Part shown: positions 9,706 through 18,188 of the stretch, one piece after another
Position numbering within the stretch: position 1 is the stretch's first letter
Layout: each line of letters begins with the position of its first letter
Source: Sergeia podlipaevii
Lineage: Eukaryota > Euglenozoa > Kinetoplastea > Trypanosomatida > Trypanosomatidae
Length of the DNA: 29,228 nucleotides
Direction: 5' to 3'
Assembly: GCA_030849805.1 (NCBI GenBank)
Contig: JASANZ010001981.1
Span: 1 to 29,228 of the forward strand
Program-made: the position numbers and the translations under genes
The notes under the pieces: model-generated
Databases searched by the model: none
Told to the model about the DNA's origin: nothing
What the model saw: the letters and a program-made list of their open reading frames with translations, nothing else

Positions 9706-11328
9706 ATGCTCTTATCGAAGGGTACTGCTGCTCGTGCGGTTCTTGTGCTGTCTATTGTGGCTGTGTTAGTGTGCACATGTGCAGTATCAGGGGCATCTGA
9801 TGCCAGCACCGCTGAGGACGACATCACGCGAAGTCTTCTGGCTGCAGGCGACCACGCGCTTGTCGCTCGGGAATATCAAGAGGCACTTTCTAAGTTTACT
9901 GAAGCTCTTGTGCGCCACCCGCGTAGTGAGCGCGGCCTTTACAGCCGTGCCGAGCTTCTCTCCATGATGCGGCAGCGCGAGCGGTCGCTTGCGGATGTGG
10001 ACGCACTCTTGACAATAAACCCGAGCCACCCGCAAGCACTGGCACTTCGCATCACGTTGAATGTCCACGCAGCTCACCTTGAGTCGGCGCTGACCGATGC
10101 GCGGCATCTTCTAGCGGTGTACAAGCAACAGAGGAAAGCTAAAAAGGAACGTGAGACACAAGAAATGGTGAAGAAACTTGAGCGCTATGTGGGCCGCTGG
10201 AAGGCACTCTCACGCGTGCTAGATCTCACAAACACACACAGTGATACAATCGCCAGCACCGCTGGGGCTCAAAAACCCTATGTTGAGTGCGTATCGTTAC
10301 TCAAGTCCGTTATTGAGGACTTTGTGGGCGACAATCTCGACTTACGTCTGCGCCGCGCCTCGTGTGCACTGGCGATGGAGGACAGTCAGACAGCTACTGC
10401 AGAGCTCAAGTATGTGCTGCAGCGTGACGCGAACAACCTCGACGCCATTGCTCTTAACGCTCGTGCGCTTCGCATCCTTGGTGCCCTTGACCAGGCCAAG
10501 TCAGAGCTGCGACGCTGCCTCTCCCTTGACCCCGAGTACGCTCCATGTGCAACGCTTCATAAGCGAATTCGTGCGCAGCAGAAGACGACACAAGGCATCG
10601 AGGCACAGCTAGGGGCGAAGCTCTACGCACAGGCGATCGAGAGTATCGCGGCCGTGCGTCAGGCGGAGCCGCACTCCCCCATGGAAGGACAGTTGCTTGA
10701 ATGGGAGTGTGAAGCTCTTGTAGGCAACCGGGACGCAACCAACGGCCTACGCGTCTGCCAGGCAGTGCTTGATCGCTTTGGCTCCGAGGGCAGTGCCGCG
10801 TTCAACACGTATCTGCACATGGCAGAACTGAATCTCCTCAATGACGATTATGATGCTGCAGAGCGTGCAGTGCGCAAGGCACGCGACCTGCAGCCTCGCA
10901 GCGGCAGAGCGGAAGAACTGATGCAGAAGATTGACAAGCTGCGGCGCTCTGGAGCACGCAAAGACTACTACAAGATTCTTGAAGTGAAGAAGTCGGCTTC
11001 GTCGCAGGAGATACGCCGTGCATACCGCAAGTTGGCCAAGAAGCACCACCCTGACCAGCTCCGCTCCAAAGAGATTAGCGAGAAGGAACGGGAGAAGGCG
11101 GACAAGCTTTTCCGGGATATCAACGAAGCAAAGGAAGTTCTCACTAATGAGGAACTGCGTGGACGCTACGATAACGGCGAAGATGTAATGAACCCCCACA
11201 GCCAGCAGCAGCAGCAAGGCCAGCCGTTTTATGGCCATCCATTTCAGTTCAGCTTTAATGGCTTCCCTGGAGGCGGTTTCCCTGGCGGTGGCTTTCAAGG
11301 GCAACGACAGTACTTTCGCTTTCAGTAG
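9706..11328 (+). CDS. ER-lumenal TPR and J-domain co-chaperone, P58IPK/DNAJC3 type
   Basis: A 540-residue protein. An N-terminal hydrophobic segment (about 10-30, LVLSIVAVLVCTCAVSGA) looks like a cleaved signal peptide. Residues about 43-400 are a chain of TPR-like helical pairs (for example ALVAREYQEALSKFTEAL, ARALRILGALDQAKSELRRC, LLNDDYDAAERAVRKARDL). A J domain covers about 418-490, with HPD at 448-450 and DYYKILEV at its start. A short Gln and Gly/Phe-rich tail follows (499-540). Signal peptide, about nine TPRs, J domain near the C-terminus and overall length all match DNAJC3/P58IPK, which binds unfolded clients by its TPRs and passes them to BiP. As in the animal protein, no KDEL-type signal is present. 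The start has an A at -3 (cacc before ATG) and an ATG-free leader. Confidence 0.9.
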   Translation: MLLSKGTAARAVLVLSIVAVLVCTCAVSGASDASTAEDDITRSLLAAGDHALVAREYQEALSKFTEALVRHPRSERGLYSRAELLSMMRQRERSLADVDALLTINPSHPQALALRITLNVHAAHLESALTDARHLLAVYKQQRKAKKERETQEMVKKLERYVGRWKALSRVLDLTNTHSDTIASTAGAQKPYVECVSLLKSVIEDFVGDNLDLRLRRASCALAMEDSQTATAELKYVLQRDANNLDAIALNARALRILGALDQAKSELRRCLSLDPEYAPCATLHKRIRAQQKTTQGIEAQLGAKLYAQAIESIAAVRQAEPHSPMEGQLLEWECEALVGNRDATNGLRVCQAVLDRFGSEGSAAFNTYLHMAELNLLNDDYDAAERAVRKARDLQPRSGRAEELMQKIDKLRRSGARKDYYKILEVKKSASSQEIRRAYRKLAKKHHPDQLRSKEISEKEREKADKLFRDINEAKEVLTNEELRGRYDNGEDVMNPHSQQQQQGQPFYGHPFQFSFNGFPGGGFPGGGFQGQRQYFRFQ

Positions 11329-12112
11329 GGGTAACGAAAAGAAAAAAAAAGGTGGAGCTCCTTCTCGCGGAAGTAGTCATGAGGAAGCACATGTTTATGC
11401 TTGTACTACCTGCTTGGTATTCATACCTTCATGATTTTATTTTTCTTTTCTTTTTGCGGGCTTCTGCATGTATTGTATTTGCTCGCTATTGTGTGAAGAA
11501 AGGTGTGATAGTGAAGAGGAGAGAAGGGGGGGTGCCTGATGTGAGCTGACTCTTTGAATCATATATATACATTTCAATCACTCTTCTATTTTATTGACTG
11601 CGAACAGCTTCCACCCTCATACCCACATACATACATACATATTTCTACAGGACACAACGCTACTTAGTCATTCTTTGAGGGTACGATGTGTACCTATGCA
11701 CACTTGTTGTTATGGGGAATACGAAGGAAAGAAAAAATAATGAGAAGTTTTTTTTAGTATGTGATGTTGGTGCTAACTATATGCAAATGAGGCACTCTGC
11801 CGTGCGATATCACGATGGCGCTTATGTACTGAAATGACTGACTTTTCCAAGTTACCACTGACCTCCTCCTCTTGAAAATACGCATTTTTTGTCTTTCTTT
11901 CTTTCTTTTTCTCTCTCTCTCTCTCTTTACTACCCAAAGCCTACCCCTCAACTGCTTTCGTAGTGATAGCAGGGTCGTCGTTTTTTTTATCACGGTACCA
12001 ACTTGATTGCTTGGTTTCTCCAGCATTTAACGTATCTCTCTCGTGTTTTATTGTGTATTTTTTTTTCCTCTTAAGGACAAAGATATATATATATATATAA
12101 AGAGAGAAGGTC
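11329..12112 (+). other. Intergenic spacer: DnaJ 3' UTR and desaturase 5' leader
   Basis: The spacer is 784 nt. Seen: an A-run at about 11341, a CATA repeat at 11626-11640, CTTT repeats and a (CT)n run at about 11890-11927, T-runs, and an AT repeat at 12083-12099 lying inside the short desaturase leader. No gene is seen. Confidence 0.7.
12074..12075 (+). promoter_or_regulatory. Probable spliced-leader acceptor AG for the desaturase gene
   Basis: A T/C tract at 12058-12072 runs straight into AAG. The leader would be 37 nt, mostly AT repeat, with no ATG. An AG at 11938-11939 after the CT repeat is a weaker alternative. Confidence 0.5.
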
Positions 12113-13351
12113 ATGAAGACCAACGTCCTCTCTGTGGATGGGATCTACTATGATACCGAGAAGATTGCAGAGATGCACCCAGGAGGCCGCATGATGGTGC
12201 AGATGTGTAACGGACGTGAGTGCACAGCCATTTTTCTTAGCTATCATCGGCGCCGCTTCCCTCACGAGCTCTACAAGCATCTTCGCGTAGACGAGAAAGA
12301 CATCGATCCAACATGTCTGATCGAGCAGCGTGAACAACCCAACTACGACTCCTACCTCGAACTCTGCAACCTCGTTCGGAGCGTTATTGCTCCTACTAGG
12401 GGCTTTGCGCCGTGGTACTATTACCTGAAAGCTGCACTATGGGTTGGACTTGTACTCATTCTTGACCTTTACTCTCTGTTTTACCGCCGTGGCATCTTCC
12501 TCACCATTGTGCAGTCTATTGCGATGGCAATGATTGGTCTCAACGTGCAGCACGACGCCAATCACGGCGCTCTCAGCAAGGACTGGCGCGTCAATCGTTT
12601 GCTGGGCCTCTCTCAAGATCTGCTGGGAGGGAGCAGCATAAGCTGGATCCTCGGTCACGACTTTGTGCACCACATTTACACTAACGAACCCACACGCGAC
12701 GATGATCTTGACATTCCTCTGTTGCGCCTGCACACGCGAGTGCCAAAGCACATTGCCTACTGCGTCCAACAGTTCTACGTATACGTTCTTGAAGCTGTCT
12801 TTGGCCCTGTTCACGTTTTGACAAACATTATGTTTCTCCTGAAGGGCCCTAATGCGAAGCAGCAGCTCTTTCAGAACCAGTGGAGGCTGTCTCTGTGCAT
12901 GATGCTGATTGTTCCTTTCCGCGTCCTGTGCAACTTTATTCATGCCACGAGCTTCGTAGATGGCGTCTTCACGTGCCTGACACAGTACATGCTCGGCGGT
13001 TTTTATCTCGCCTTCTTCTTTCTCATTTCTCATAACTTTGATGGCGCGAAGAAACGCGGCACCAGCGATGGTGAAGACTTCCTTGCTTGCCAGGTGGAAA
13101 CAAGCTGCAATTTTGGAGGCTGGTGGTGGGGACAGATCAACGGTGGACTCAACTTTCAGATTGAGCATCATCTTTTCCCTCGCGTGCACCACGGCTACTA
13201 CGTGTACCTTGCACCGATAGTACGCAAGTTCTGTCAGGAGCGCGGTATCACGTACGTTCACTACGATACTCTCAAGGAGAACGCTGCGAGCACCATGGCG
13301 CACATGGAGAGGTATGGCAAAGGTCTTGAGAAAGCAGATAAGAAGGAGTAA
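12113..13351 (+). CDS. Front-end polyunsaturated fatty acid desaturase with N-terminal cytochrome b5 domain
   Basis: A 412-residue membrane di-iron enzyme that inserts a double bond between an existing one and the carboxyl end of a PUFA chain, at the ER. The N-terminal cytochrome b5 part has HPGG (22-25) and a second candidate haem ligand His45 in LSYHRRR, about the normal spacing. The three histidine boxes are HDANH (147-151), HDFVHH (182-187) and QIEHH (349-353). The Gln in place of the first His of box 3 is the mark of front-end (delta-4/5/6) desaturases. Hydrophobic stretches at about 104-145, 222-243, 260-278 and 286-306 fit the usual membrane segments. The start is firm: an in-frame TAA lies at 12098-12100, so the b5 domain really begins short, without the usual first helix. 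Regiospecificity cannot be read from sequence; delta-4 is my guess from remembered Leishmania gene order. Confidence 0.92.
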   Translation: MKTNVLSVDGIYYDTEKIAEMHPGGRMMVQMCNGRECTAIFLSYHRRRFPHELYKHLRVDEKDIDPTCLIEQREQPNYDSYLELCNLVRSVIAPTRGFAPWYYYLKAALWVGLVLILDLYSLFYRRGIFLTIVQSIAMAMIGLNVQHDANHGALSKDWRVNRLLGLSQDLLGGSSISWILGHDFVHHIYTNEPTRDDDLDIPLLRLHTRVPKHIAYCVQQFYVYVLEAVFGPVHVLTNIMFLLKGPNAKQQLFQNQWRLSLCMMLIVPFRVLCNFIHATSFVDGVFTCLTQYMLGGFYLAFFFLISHNFDGAKKRGTSDGEDFLACQVETSCNFGGWWWGQINGGLNFQIEHHLFPRVHHGYYVYLAPIVRKFCQERGITYVHYDTLKENAASTMAHMERYGKGLEKADKKE

Positions 13352-13370
13352 GTTAGTACTGTTGTTGTTT

Positions 13371-13395
13371 TGCGTGTGTGTGTGCGCGCGCGTGT
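13371..13395. repeat. Alternating GT/GC purine-pyrimidine tract
   Basis: GCGTGTGTGTG continues into TGCGCGCGCGTGT just after the desaturase stop. Strict purine-pyrimidine alternation over about 24 nt is the kind of sequence that can adopt Z-DNA. Confidence 0.7.
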
Positions 13396-14497
13396 TGGAG
13401 TTTAGGAATGCGTATCAGTAGTACATGCAGGTATTCAATATTTAGGCATACATGCATACATACATACATGTTAGCCTGCTTGTCCCTTTTTTGTTTGCTT
13501 AGTTTTTTTTTTCGTTTCTTATTTACGTTCATTTTTAGTTCATATTATATCTCCTTGCCTTTCAGCAGTCCTCTCCCATCCTCTCATGTGCGTACGCATA
13601 CCTATGGAATGACAGGAGAGAAAAGCTTTTTTTCTCGTGTCTCTTTGCAGTGTGGTCGGTACCTTCATTTTTTTTTTCCTTTCCCCTTTTGTTATTGGTG
13701 TTCACGGTTATGGTGCCTTTTTTTTTCGTAGTATACGAGAGGGAGGCTGCGGTGCGACACATGAGGGCGTGATACTGAGCATTGTTTATAAAAAGTAAAT
13801 TTCTACTGGAGAGGGGCTAGTAAGCGAAGTGTTACAATCGCATATGCGCTTTGCACACTGAGAGGAAATATGCGGCACGTTGCGAAGCAACGACGAGGCG
13901 CTGCTTTGCGTACGTACATCGCATCCTCAGCATATATATATATTATTATTTTTTACATTCACAGAAATATATCTAAAGATAAAGAGAGAATTGGAGAGGG
14001 GGAGATAAAAGATACCTCCTCGCATTTGTTATAGTAGCGGCGCTTCTAAATGAGAGCATGTAAGGTGCGGCGTATACAAAAATAAAAATAAAAATGTTAA
14101 ACATCATGGATGGAGTGCACGGCAGCTGCTGGCCAGACGAGAAACGAGAGAAGGGAGAATACATGTTTGCTGAATGGTCACCATTCTTTATCTTCCTATA
14201 CAATTTAGCACTGTAGGAGCCTAGCTAGCTCCGAAAAGGAACAATAGGCATATGTGTTATTTTCTTTAAAAAAAAAAACAAAAAAAAATAGCGGATGCAT
14301 TTTAATTTGTTCTTTTTGCGTTGGCTACTCAAGTAAGATTAGACTGGTTGCATCAATGAGAGAACCATCTTGACGTTTTGTTTTAGTGGCTGATCTTCGC
14401 AATTAGCGTTCACTCTCAATCTTCTCTCTGTTTCTGAATGTTTTCCTCCCCTTCCCATACACATGTGTTAAATCGTTTACGTGTGCATGTGTCTTTT

Positions 14498-14499
14498 AG
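14498..14499 (+). promoter_or_regulatory. Probable spliced-leader acceptor AG for the dynein LIC gene
   Basis: GTCTTTTAG follows a pyrimidine-rich region at 14411-14457. The 177 nt to the ATG at 14677 have no ATG. An AG right after a T-run at 14661-14662 is an alternative that would leave a leader of only about 14 nt. Confidence 0.45.
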
Positions 14500-14676
14500 T
14501 TCACGATATAGCAAATATATATATTTGTAGAGAGAGTAGGGGAAAGCAAAAGGAAAGGAAAAAAGTAACATATACACACATTTTGGCGAGGAAGGATATC
14601 AATATAGAGTGGTATCAATACATAGAAAACACACATTCGCACGCACCGGGTTATTTTTTTAGAAATCGAATTTTGA

Positions 14677-16368
14677 ATGAGCGCAGGAGACAGGGCACTG
14701 CTGCAGAAAAACACCAACAGTGTGCCCGACTATGAGGCAGTCAACGCGGCAACGCTATGGGAGGCGTTGGACCTTCCGGCCCCTGAGACAGCTTTTTCAC
14801 AACACAAGTGCAGTCGCGTTGTGATGATCGGCAAGCCCTCTGGCGGCAAGCGTACACTGTGCCGCTGTCTCTGCGTGGCAGCTGAGTTTCAGTATCCAGG
14901 CCGCGAAGACATTGCCTGCGAGCTCGGCGGCGGTGGCGATGATGAGGACACAGGGAGGATGCCGCTCTATATACCAGCTGAGGGAGACGACGAGGACAAT
15001 GCCCTGTTTGCGGTGGATCGCACCCGAACCACACGTTGCACGGAGTCAGTGGACGCGGCCGGCATACACGGCACGCAGCTCTCACGTGGTGTGGGTGCCT
15101 CACACGACTTCGTTGTTCAGCGCTTGCCACTGCGCTCCACTGCTTCTGGTGGCATGACGGCCGCGGCTGGAGCCTTTGCTCGTATCGGCGCGGCGAGGCG
15201 CACGATTGACTTTTTCTGCTGTGACACCCCTGGGGCACTGTCCATCGCGTTGCCTAATGTGCAATCCCTGCGAGAGTCCGTGCTGCTCATCGTCGTGGAC
15301 GTGAGCCAGCCTGCGACACTGCACGAGCAGATTGAACGGTACTATGGCATGGCCCAGACGCACGTCAGCGCCATCTTGCGCGCCGCACTGCCAAACCAGG
15401 ATGAGGTGCGGAGGCTGCAGATGATGGAAGAGCAGCAGAAATTTTGGCTTGCTGAGGAGCAGAAGGCGCTGCAGTACCGCAGCGCTATGCGGAAGAAGTC
15501 TGACGGGGCAGCATTTACGTCTAGCACCACAAACTTTGATGAGGTAAATGCGAGTGCCTTTCGGTTACCCCATAGCGCCAGCACTATATGCCCGATGCGG
15601 AGTATTCTTGTATGCACCAAGACGGACGTTCTTGAAAAGATATCGAAGGCGTACGAGGACTACTGCCACTCGGAGCCTTCTGAAGAAGATGATCGCGCCA
15701 TTGAAGGCATTATTCCATCCGCCTTCCGTGGTGCCATGCGCCGCACCAAGCTGTCTCTTCTCGCCATCGTTTCGCAGCTTATGCGGCACGCAGCAATTAT
15801 GCATCGCAGTGCACTTGCTGGGGTGAGCAGCCGCATCAACACCATCTCCGGACCCGATAACCCCGGGGCCCCAGCGTTGGTGCATCCATTCTATAAGGCA
15901 TTATGGAAATACATTTGCTACCTCACTAGTAAGGCCATCTCCAGCAGTATCCGCTCATACCAGCGAAGTGCGCAGCGTGTTGATGAAGGGGATGACAACA
16001 CGGTTGGGGAATTGGTGGAACACACATGCACGGCAGCGCTTTTCCCAACTACCTTTCTTCCGTGCGGCTTGGACGCGCTGGGCCTCCTGAACGACTTTGT
16101 TGCCTCAGGTAACATCAAGCTATCAGAGCTATCCAAGCCAGAATCACGAAAGGGTGGGTCGTCCCCAGACTTACCAGCGGCGCCTCAACATCAACTGGAT
16201 GTTTCTGGAGTGTTCCCGCTTCATCAAGCCTATCTTCGCCAGCAGTTCCATAATGCAGTGAAGTCATCGGATCTAGCCAACAGCCATTCGTGGATGCCTG
16301 TTGGCGGTCTTCCAGAAAACGATGACATCCGCGGTGGGACAGATGATTTAATCTGGGATGCCCTTTAA
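14677..16368 (+). CDS. Dynein light intermediate chain family protein with degenerate P-loop
   Basis: A 563-residue protein with a Ras-like G-domain core, read as a dynein light intermediate chain (LIC). Seen in order: strand plus P-loop VVMIGKPSGGKRTL (48-61), CDTPG (182-186), LLIVVDVSQP (203-212) with the V-D-x-S-x-P typical of LICs, SILVCTKTD (309-317) in the G4 position, and LFPTTFLPCGLDALGLL, which resembles the family's conserved F-I-P-x-G-W-D segment. LICs hold the dynein heavy chain and link it to cargo adaptors. The P-loop has Arg59 where GTPases have Ser/Thr after the Lys, so nucleotide binding is doubtful; LICs are known to vary here. Acidic, Gly-rich inserts (about 84-108) and a Gln/Glu helix (about 241-270) enlarge it. 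Whether it is the cytoplasmic dynein-1 or the intraflagellar (dynein-2) form is open. Confidence 0.72.
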   Translation: MSAGDRALLQKNTNSVPDYEAVNAATLWEALDLPAPETAFSQHKCSRVVMIGKPSGGKRTLCRCLCVAAEFQYPGREDIACELGGGGDDEDTGRMPLYIPAEGDDEDNALFAVDRTRTTRCTESVDAAGIHGTQLSRGVGASHDFVVQRLPLRSTASGGMTAAAGAFARIGAARRTIDFFCCDTPGALSIALPNVQSLRESVLLIVVDVSQPATLHEQIERYYGMAQTHVSAILRAALPNQDEVRRLQMMEEQQKFWLAEEQKALQYRSAMRKKSDGAAFTSSTTNFDEVNASAFRLPHSASTICPMRSILVCTKTDVLEKISKAYEDYCHSEPSEEDDRAIEGIIPSAFRGAMRRTKLSLLAIVSQLMRHAAIMHRSALAGVSSRINTISGPDNPGAPALVHPFYKALWKYICYLTSKAISSSIRSYQRSAQRVDEGDDNTVGELVEHTCTAALFPTTFLPCGLDALGLLNDFVASGNIKLSELSKPESRKGGSSPDLPAAPQHQLDVSGVFPLHQAYLRQQFHNAVKSSDLANSHSWMPVGGLPENDDIRGGTDDLIWDAL

Positions 16369-16679
16369 TGCCATCATCAAGAGGAATTGGCGATGGACAC
16401 AGATTAAAAAGGAGCCGAAAGAAGAAGAAAGCCATGTGATAACTAACTATATATGCGTTGTGTTATTCCATCATAAACTGCTATCATCAGTGTGATTGTA
16501 GACCTGTATAGTGTGCTCGTATCGAAACAAATAGAACAGTAAAAGAAATTGCATATTTTTGTGGGGTTTCTTTGATAAAGGCTTGATCGCACTTCTGCGC
16601 CACCCATCCCACTTTGAATGCTTAATTCATCCTTTCGGAACGGTATTGTCCTCTTTCTTTCCCTCGCTCCTCTTTTTCT

Positions 16680-16840
16680 CGTTGCCGCGCCTCGGGCCGG
16701 GGCAAAGGCACCCCCCCCCCCNNNNNNNNNNNNNNNNNNNNNNNNCCCCCCCCCCCCGAACGCCAAGCGCTCCGCGCCGGGGGAGGGGGGCCCGAAGTGC
16801 CTAATCCATTCGGCTGGCCCGTCGCCACGGCTACGCGTTC
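16680..16840. other. GC-rich island flanking the gap
   Basis: On the left GCCGCGCCTCGGGCCGGGGC runs to C11 (16711-16721). On the right C12 (16746-16757) runs into a GC-rich stretch with GCGCCGGGGGAGGGGGGCCC. This contrasts sharply with AT-rich sequence on both sides. Confidence 0.8.
16722..16745. other. Assembly gap (24 N)
   Basis: Twenty-four N bounded by C-runs on both sides. The true size and content are unknown. A long poly-C tract, or a join of contigs at a C-run, would both look like this. Confidence 0.98.
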
Positions 16841-18045
16841 AATAAATCGAAATATTTAGAAGTACGACGTGACGGTTGTTGTGAGCTTTTATGTGCACTC
16901 ATACTCGGCGCTGTCACTTAATTCATTTAAAACATGTGTCAACGTTCATGCATGATTCTTCATTGGGTTGTATTTTCTGCGAACTCCTTTCGCATAGAAA
17001 CAGTGCGACGCAAGGTTACTAATAACCAGTGTCACATATAGCGGCGTAGGTTCTCCTGTGAATCTTTGTATTTTTCTTCTCCTCCAAGAAGGGAACTTTT
17101 GACTGCTCGCAGGGAAAAAGTGACGTTTTGTTACGGGTTGATAGCAATTACTAGAATCAGGTGTGCAACTGCTGAAATAGTACAGAATTTTTTTTCACTG
17201 TTGTATATTAATGTACTTTCTTTTGCTTCTGATGCTTTCTTTGAAGTATACAACTTCATTCATTTCGTCACCTTTTTGCCATTTTTTTTTCATGGGTTAT
17301 TCAAACCGTATTTGGAGATGTACCATAAAATAATCCTGTTGGCAATTGCGGATACAAAGCACGAGAAAATAATAGACACAGTGAACACTCTAGTTTATTT
17401 AAGTTTATGTCGGTAAAATATTTGGTGTGAAAAAAATCATGGTTAAACAAAAGCTATATCTTCACTACTGATAAAATTGCTATAATAACATTTTTTTTAC
17501 TATTGTTATGATTAACAATTTTTTTTTTTTGCTGATCATCCTTGTTACTCTTGTGAAAACATTCTTTTGTATGTATGGAGAAGATAATTTTCATTTTTGC
17601 GTTTTTAGATACATATATTAAGCAATGTAAGAAACGTTCACAAATCCAACGATGTACGTATATATATGTGAGCGCATGACTGTTCTGCGTTCTGCCCGCA
17701 CTTTCACATGAACGTTTTAAAAATTGCATTTTTGGCTACTGAATTATTTTGCAGTGTAAGCCAAATTACTGATGGTTCGCTGAAAAGGCACTTTTCAATA
17801 TGTGTATGTTGTGTTTTGGATAGACATTGGGGTAGTGACTGTCGTAATTAATAATAACGCATCCGTGTCTATATATAAATAATAATAATAATAAGTAATA
17901 TTTTATTTGGACGCTACCGCATCATATTCACGCACACAAGCTCTCACTTCATCATAGTGAACTTTTTTTTGGTGCATTTTTCCTGCCTTTTGCTTCCCAT
18001 ATTTTTATGTTTTAAAAAAATGAATATCTTGTTGGTGCAACCGTT

Positions 18046-18047
18046 AG
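18046..18047 (+). promoter_or_regulatory. Possible spliced-leader acceptor AG for TyrRS
   Basis: A pyrimidine-rich stretch at 17963-18000 lies upstream. An ATG at 18020 is followed by AGs at 18046-18047 and 18117-18118, after which no ATG occurs until 18189. Which AG is used cannot be decided. Confidence 0.3.
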
Positions 18048-18188
18048 TGCTAGCCATTTTGTTAAATTAATAAAGGCGTATATTAGTCGACAACGTTTCG
18101 ATTTTTGGTATTTGGTAGATTTCAAGTCCGCTCGTCGGTGTTAGTTTCATCATTAACCCTCTCGCATAATACCATATTCTCTGGTAAA

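Larger units (their letters stand above)
13352..14676 (+). other. Intergenic spacer: desaturase 3' UTR and dynein LIC 5' leader
   Basis: The spacer is 1.3 kb with no gene. It holds an alternating GT/GC run at about 13371-13395, CATA repeats at about 13449-13468, several T-runs, and a less repetitive patch at about 13740-13930. That patch has a 10-bp palindrome CGCATATGCG (13839-13848) and a small hairpin CGTTGC-GAA-GCAACG (13878-13892). A pyrimidine region at 14411-14457 leads to the next acceptor. Confidence 0.65.
16369..18188 (+). other. Spacer between dynein LIC and TyrRS, interrupted by an assembly gap
   Basis: The spacer is 1.8 kb. A GC-rich island (about 16680-16840) surrounds 24 N. 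After it comes about 1.3 kb of AT-rich sequence with fewer microsatellites than the other spacers, apart from a T-run near 17519 and AAT repeats near 17876-17893. A 125-codon open frame at 17042-17416 lacks an ATG except near its end (see findings). No gene is called, but one may be hidden or lost at the gap. Confidence 0.6.

Noticed and set aside
12437..13303. 288-codon open frame antisense to the desaturase
   Set aside because: Shadow of a well-supported gene; no recognisable domain and no leader signals on the minus strand.
16559..16845. Frames crossing the N gap with Pro/Gly runs
   Set aside because: They are produced by the C/G homopolymers and N filler, so no coding content can be inferred.
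18105..18188. 28-residue N-terminal extension of TyrRS that looks like a mitochondrial presequence (Arg/Ser-rich, no acids)
   Set aside because: The first codon is TTG, not ATG. The frame closes at TAG 18084-18086 and contains no ATG before 18189, so the extension is not expected to be translated. Dual targeting would need another mechanism.
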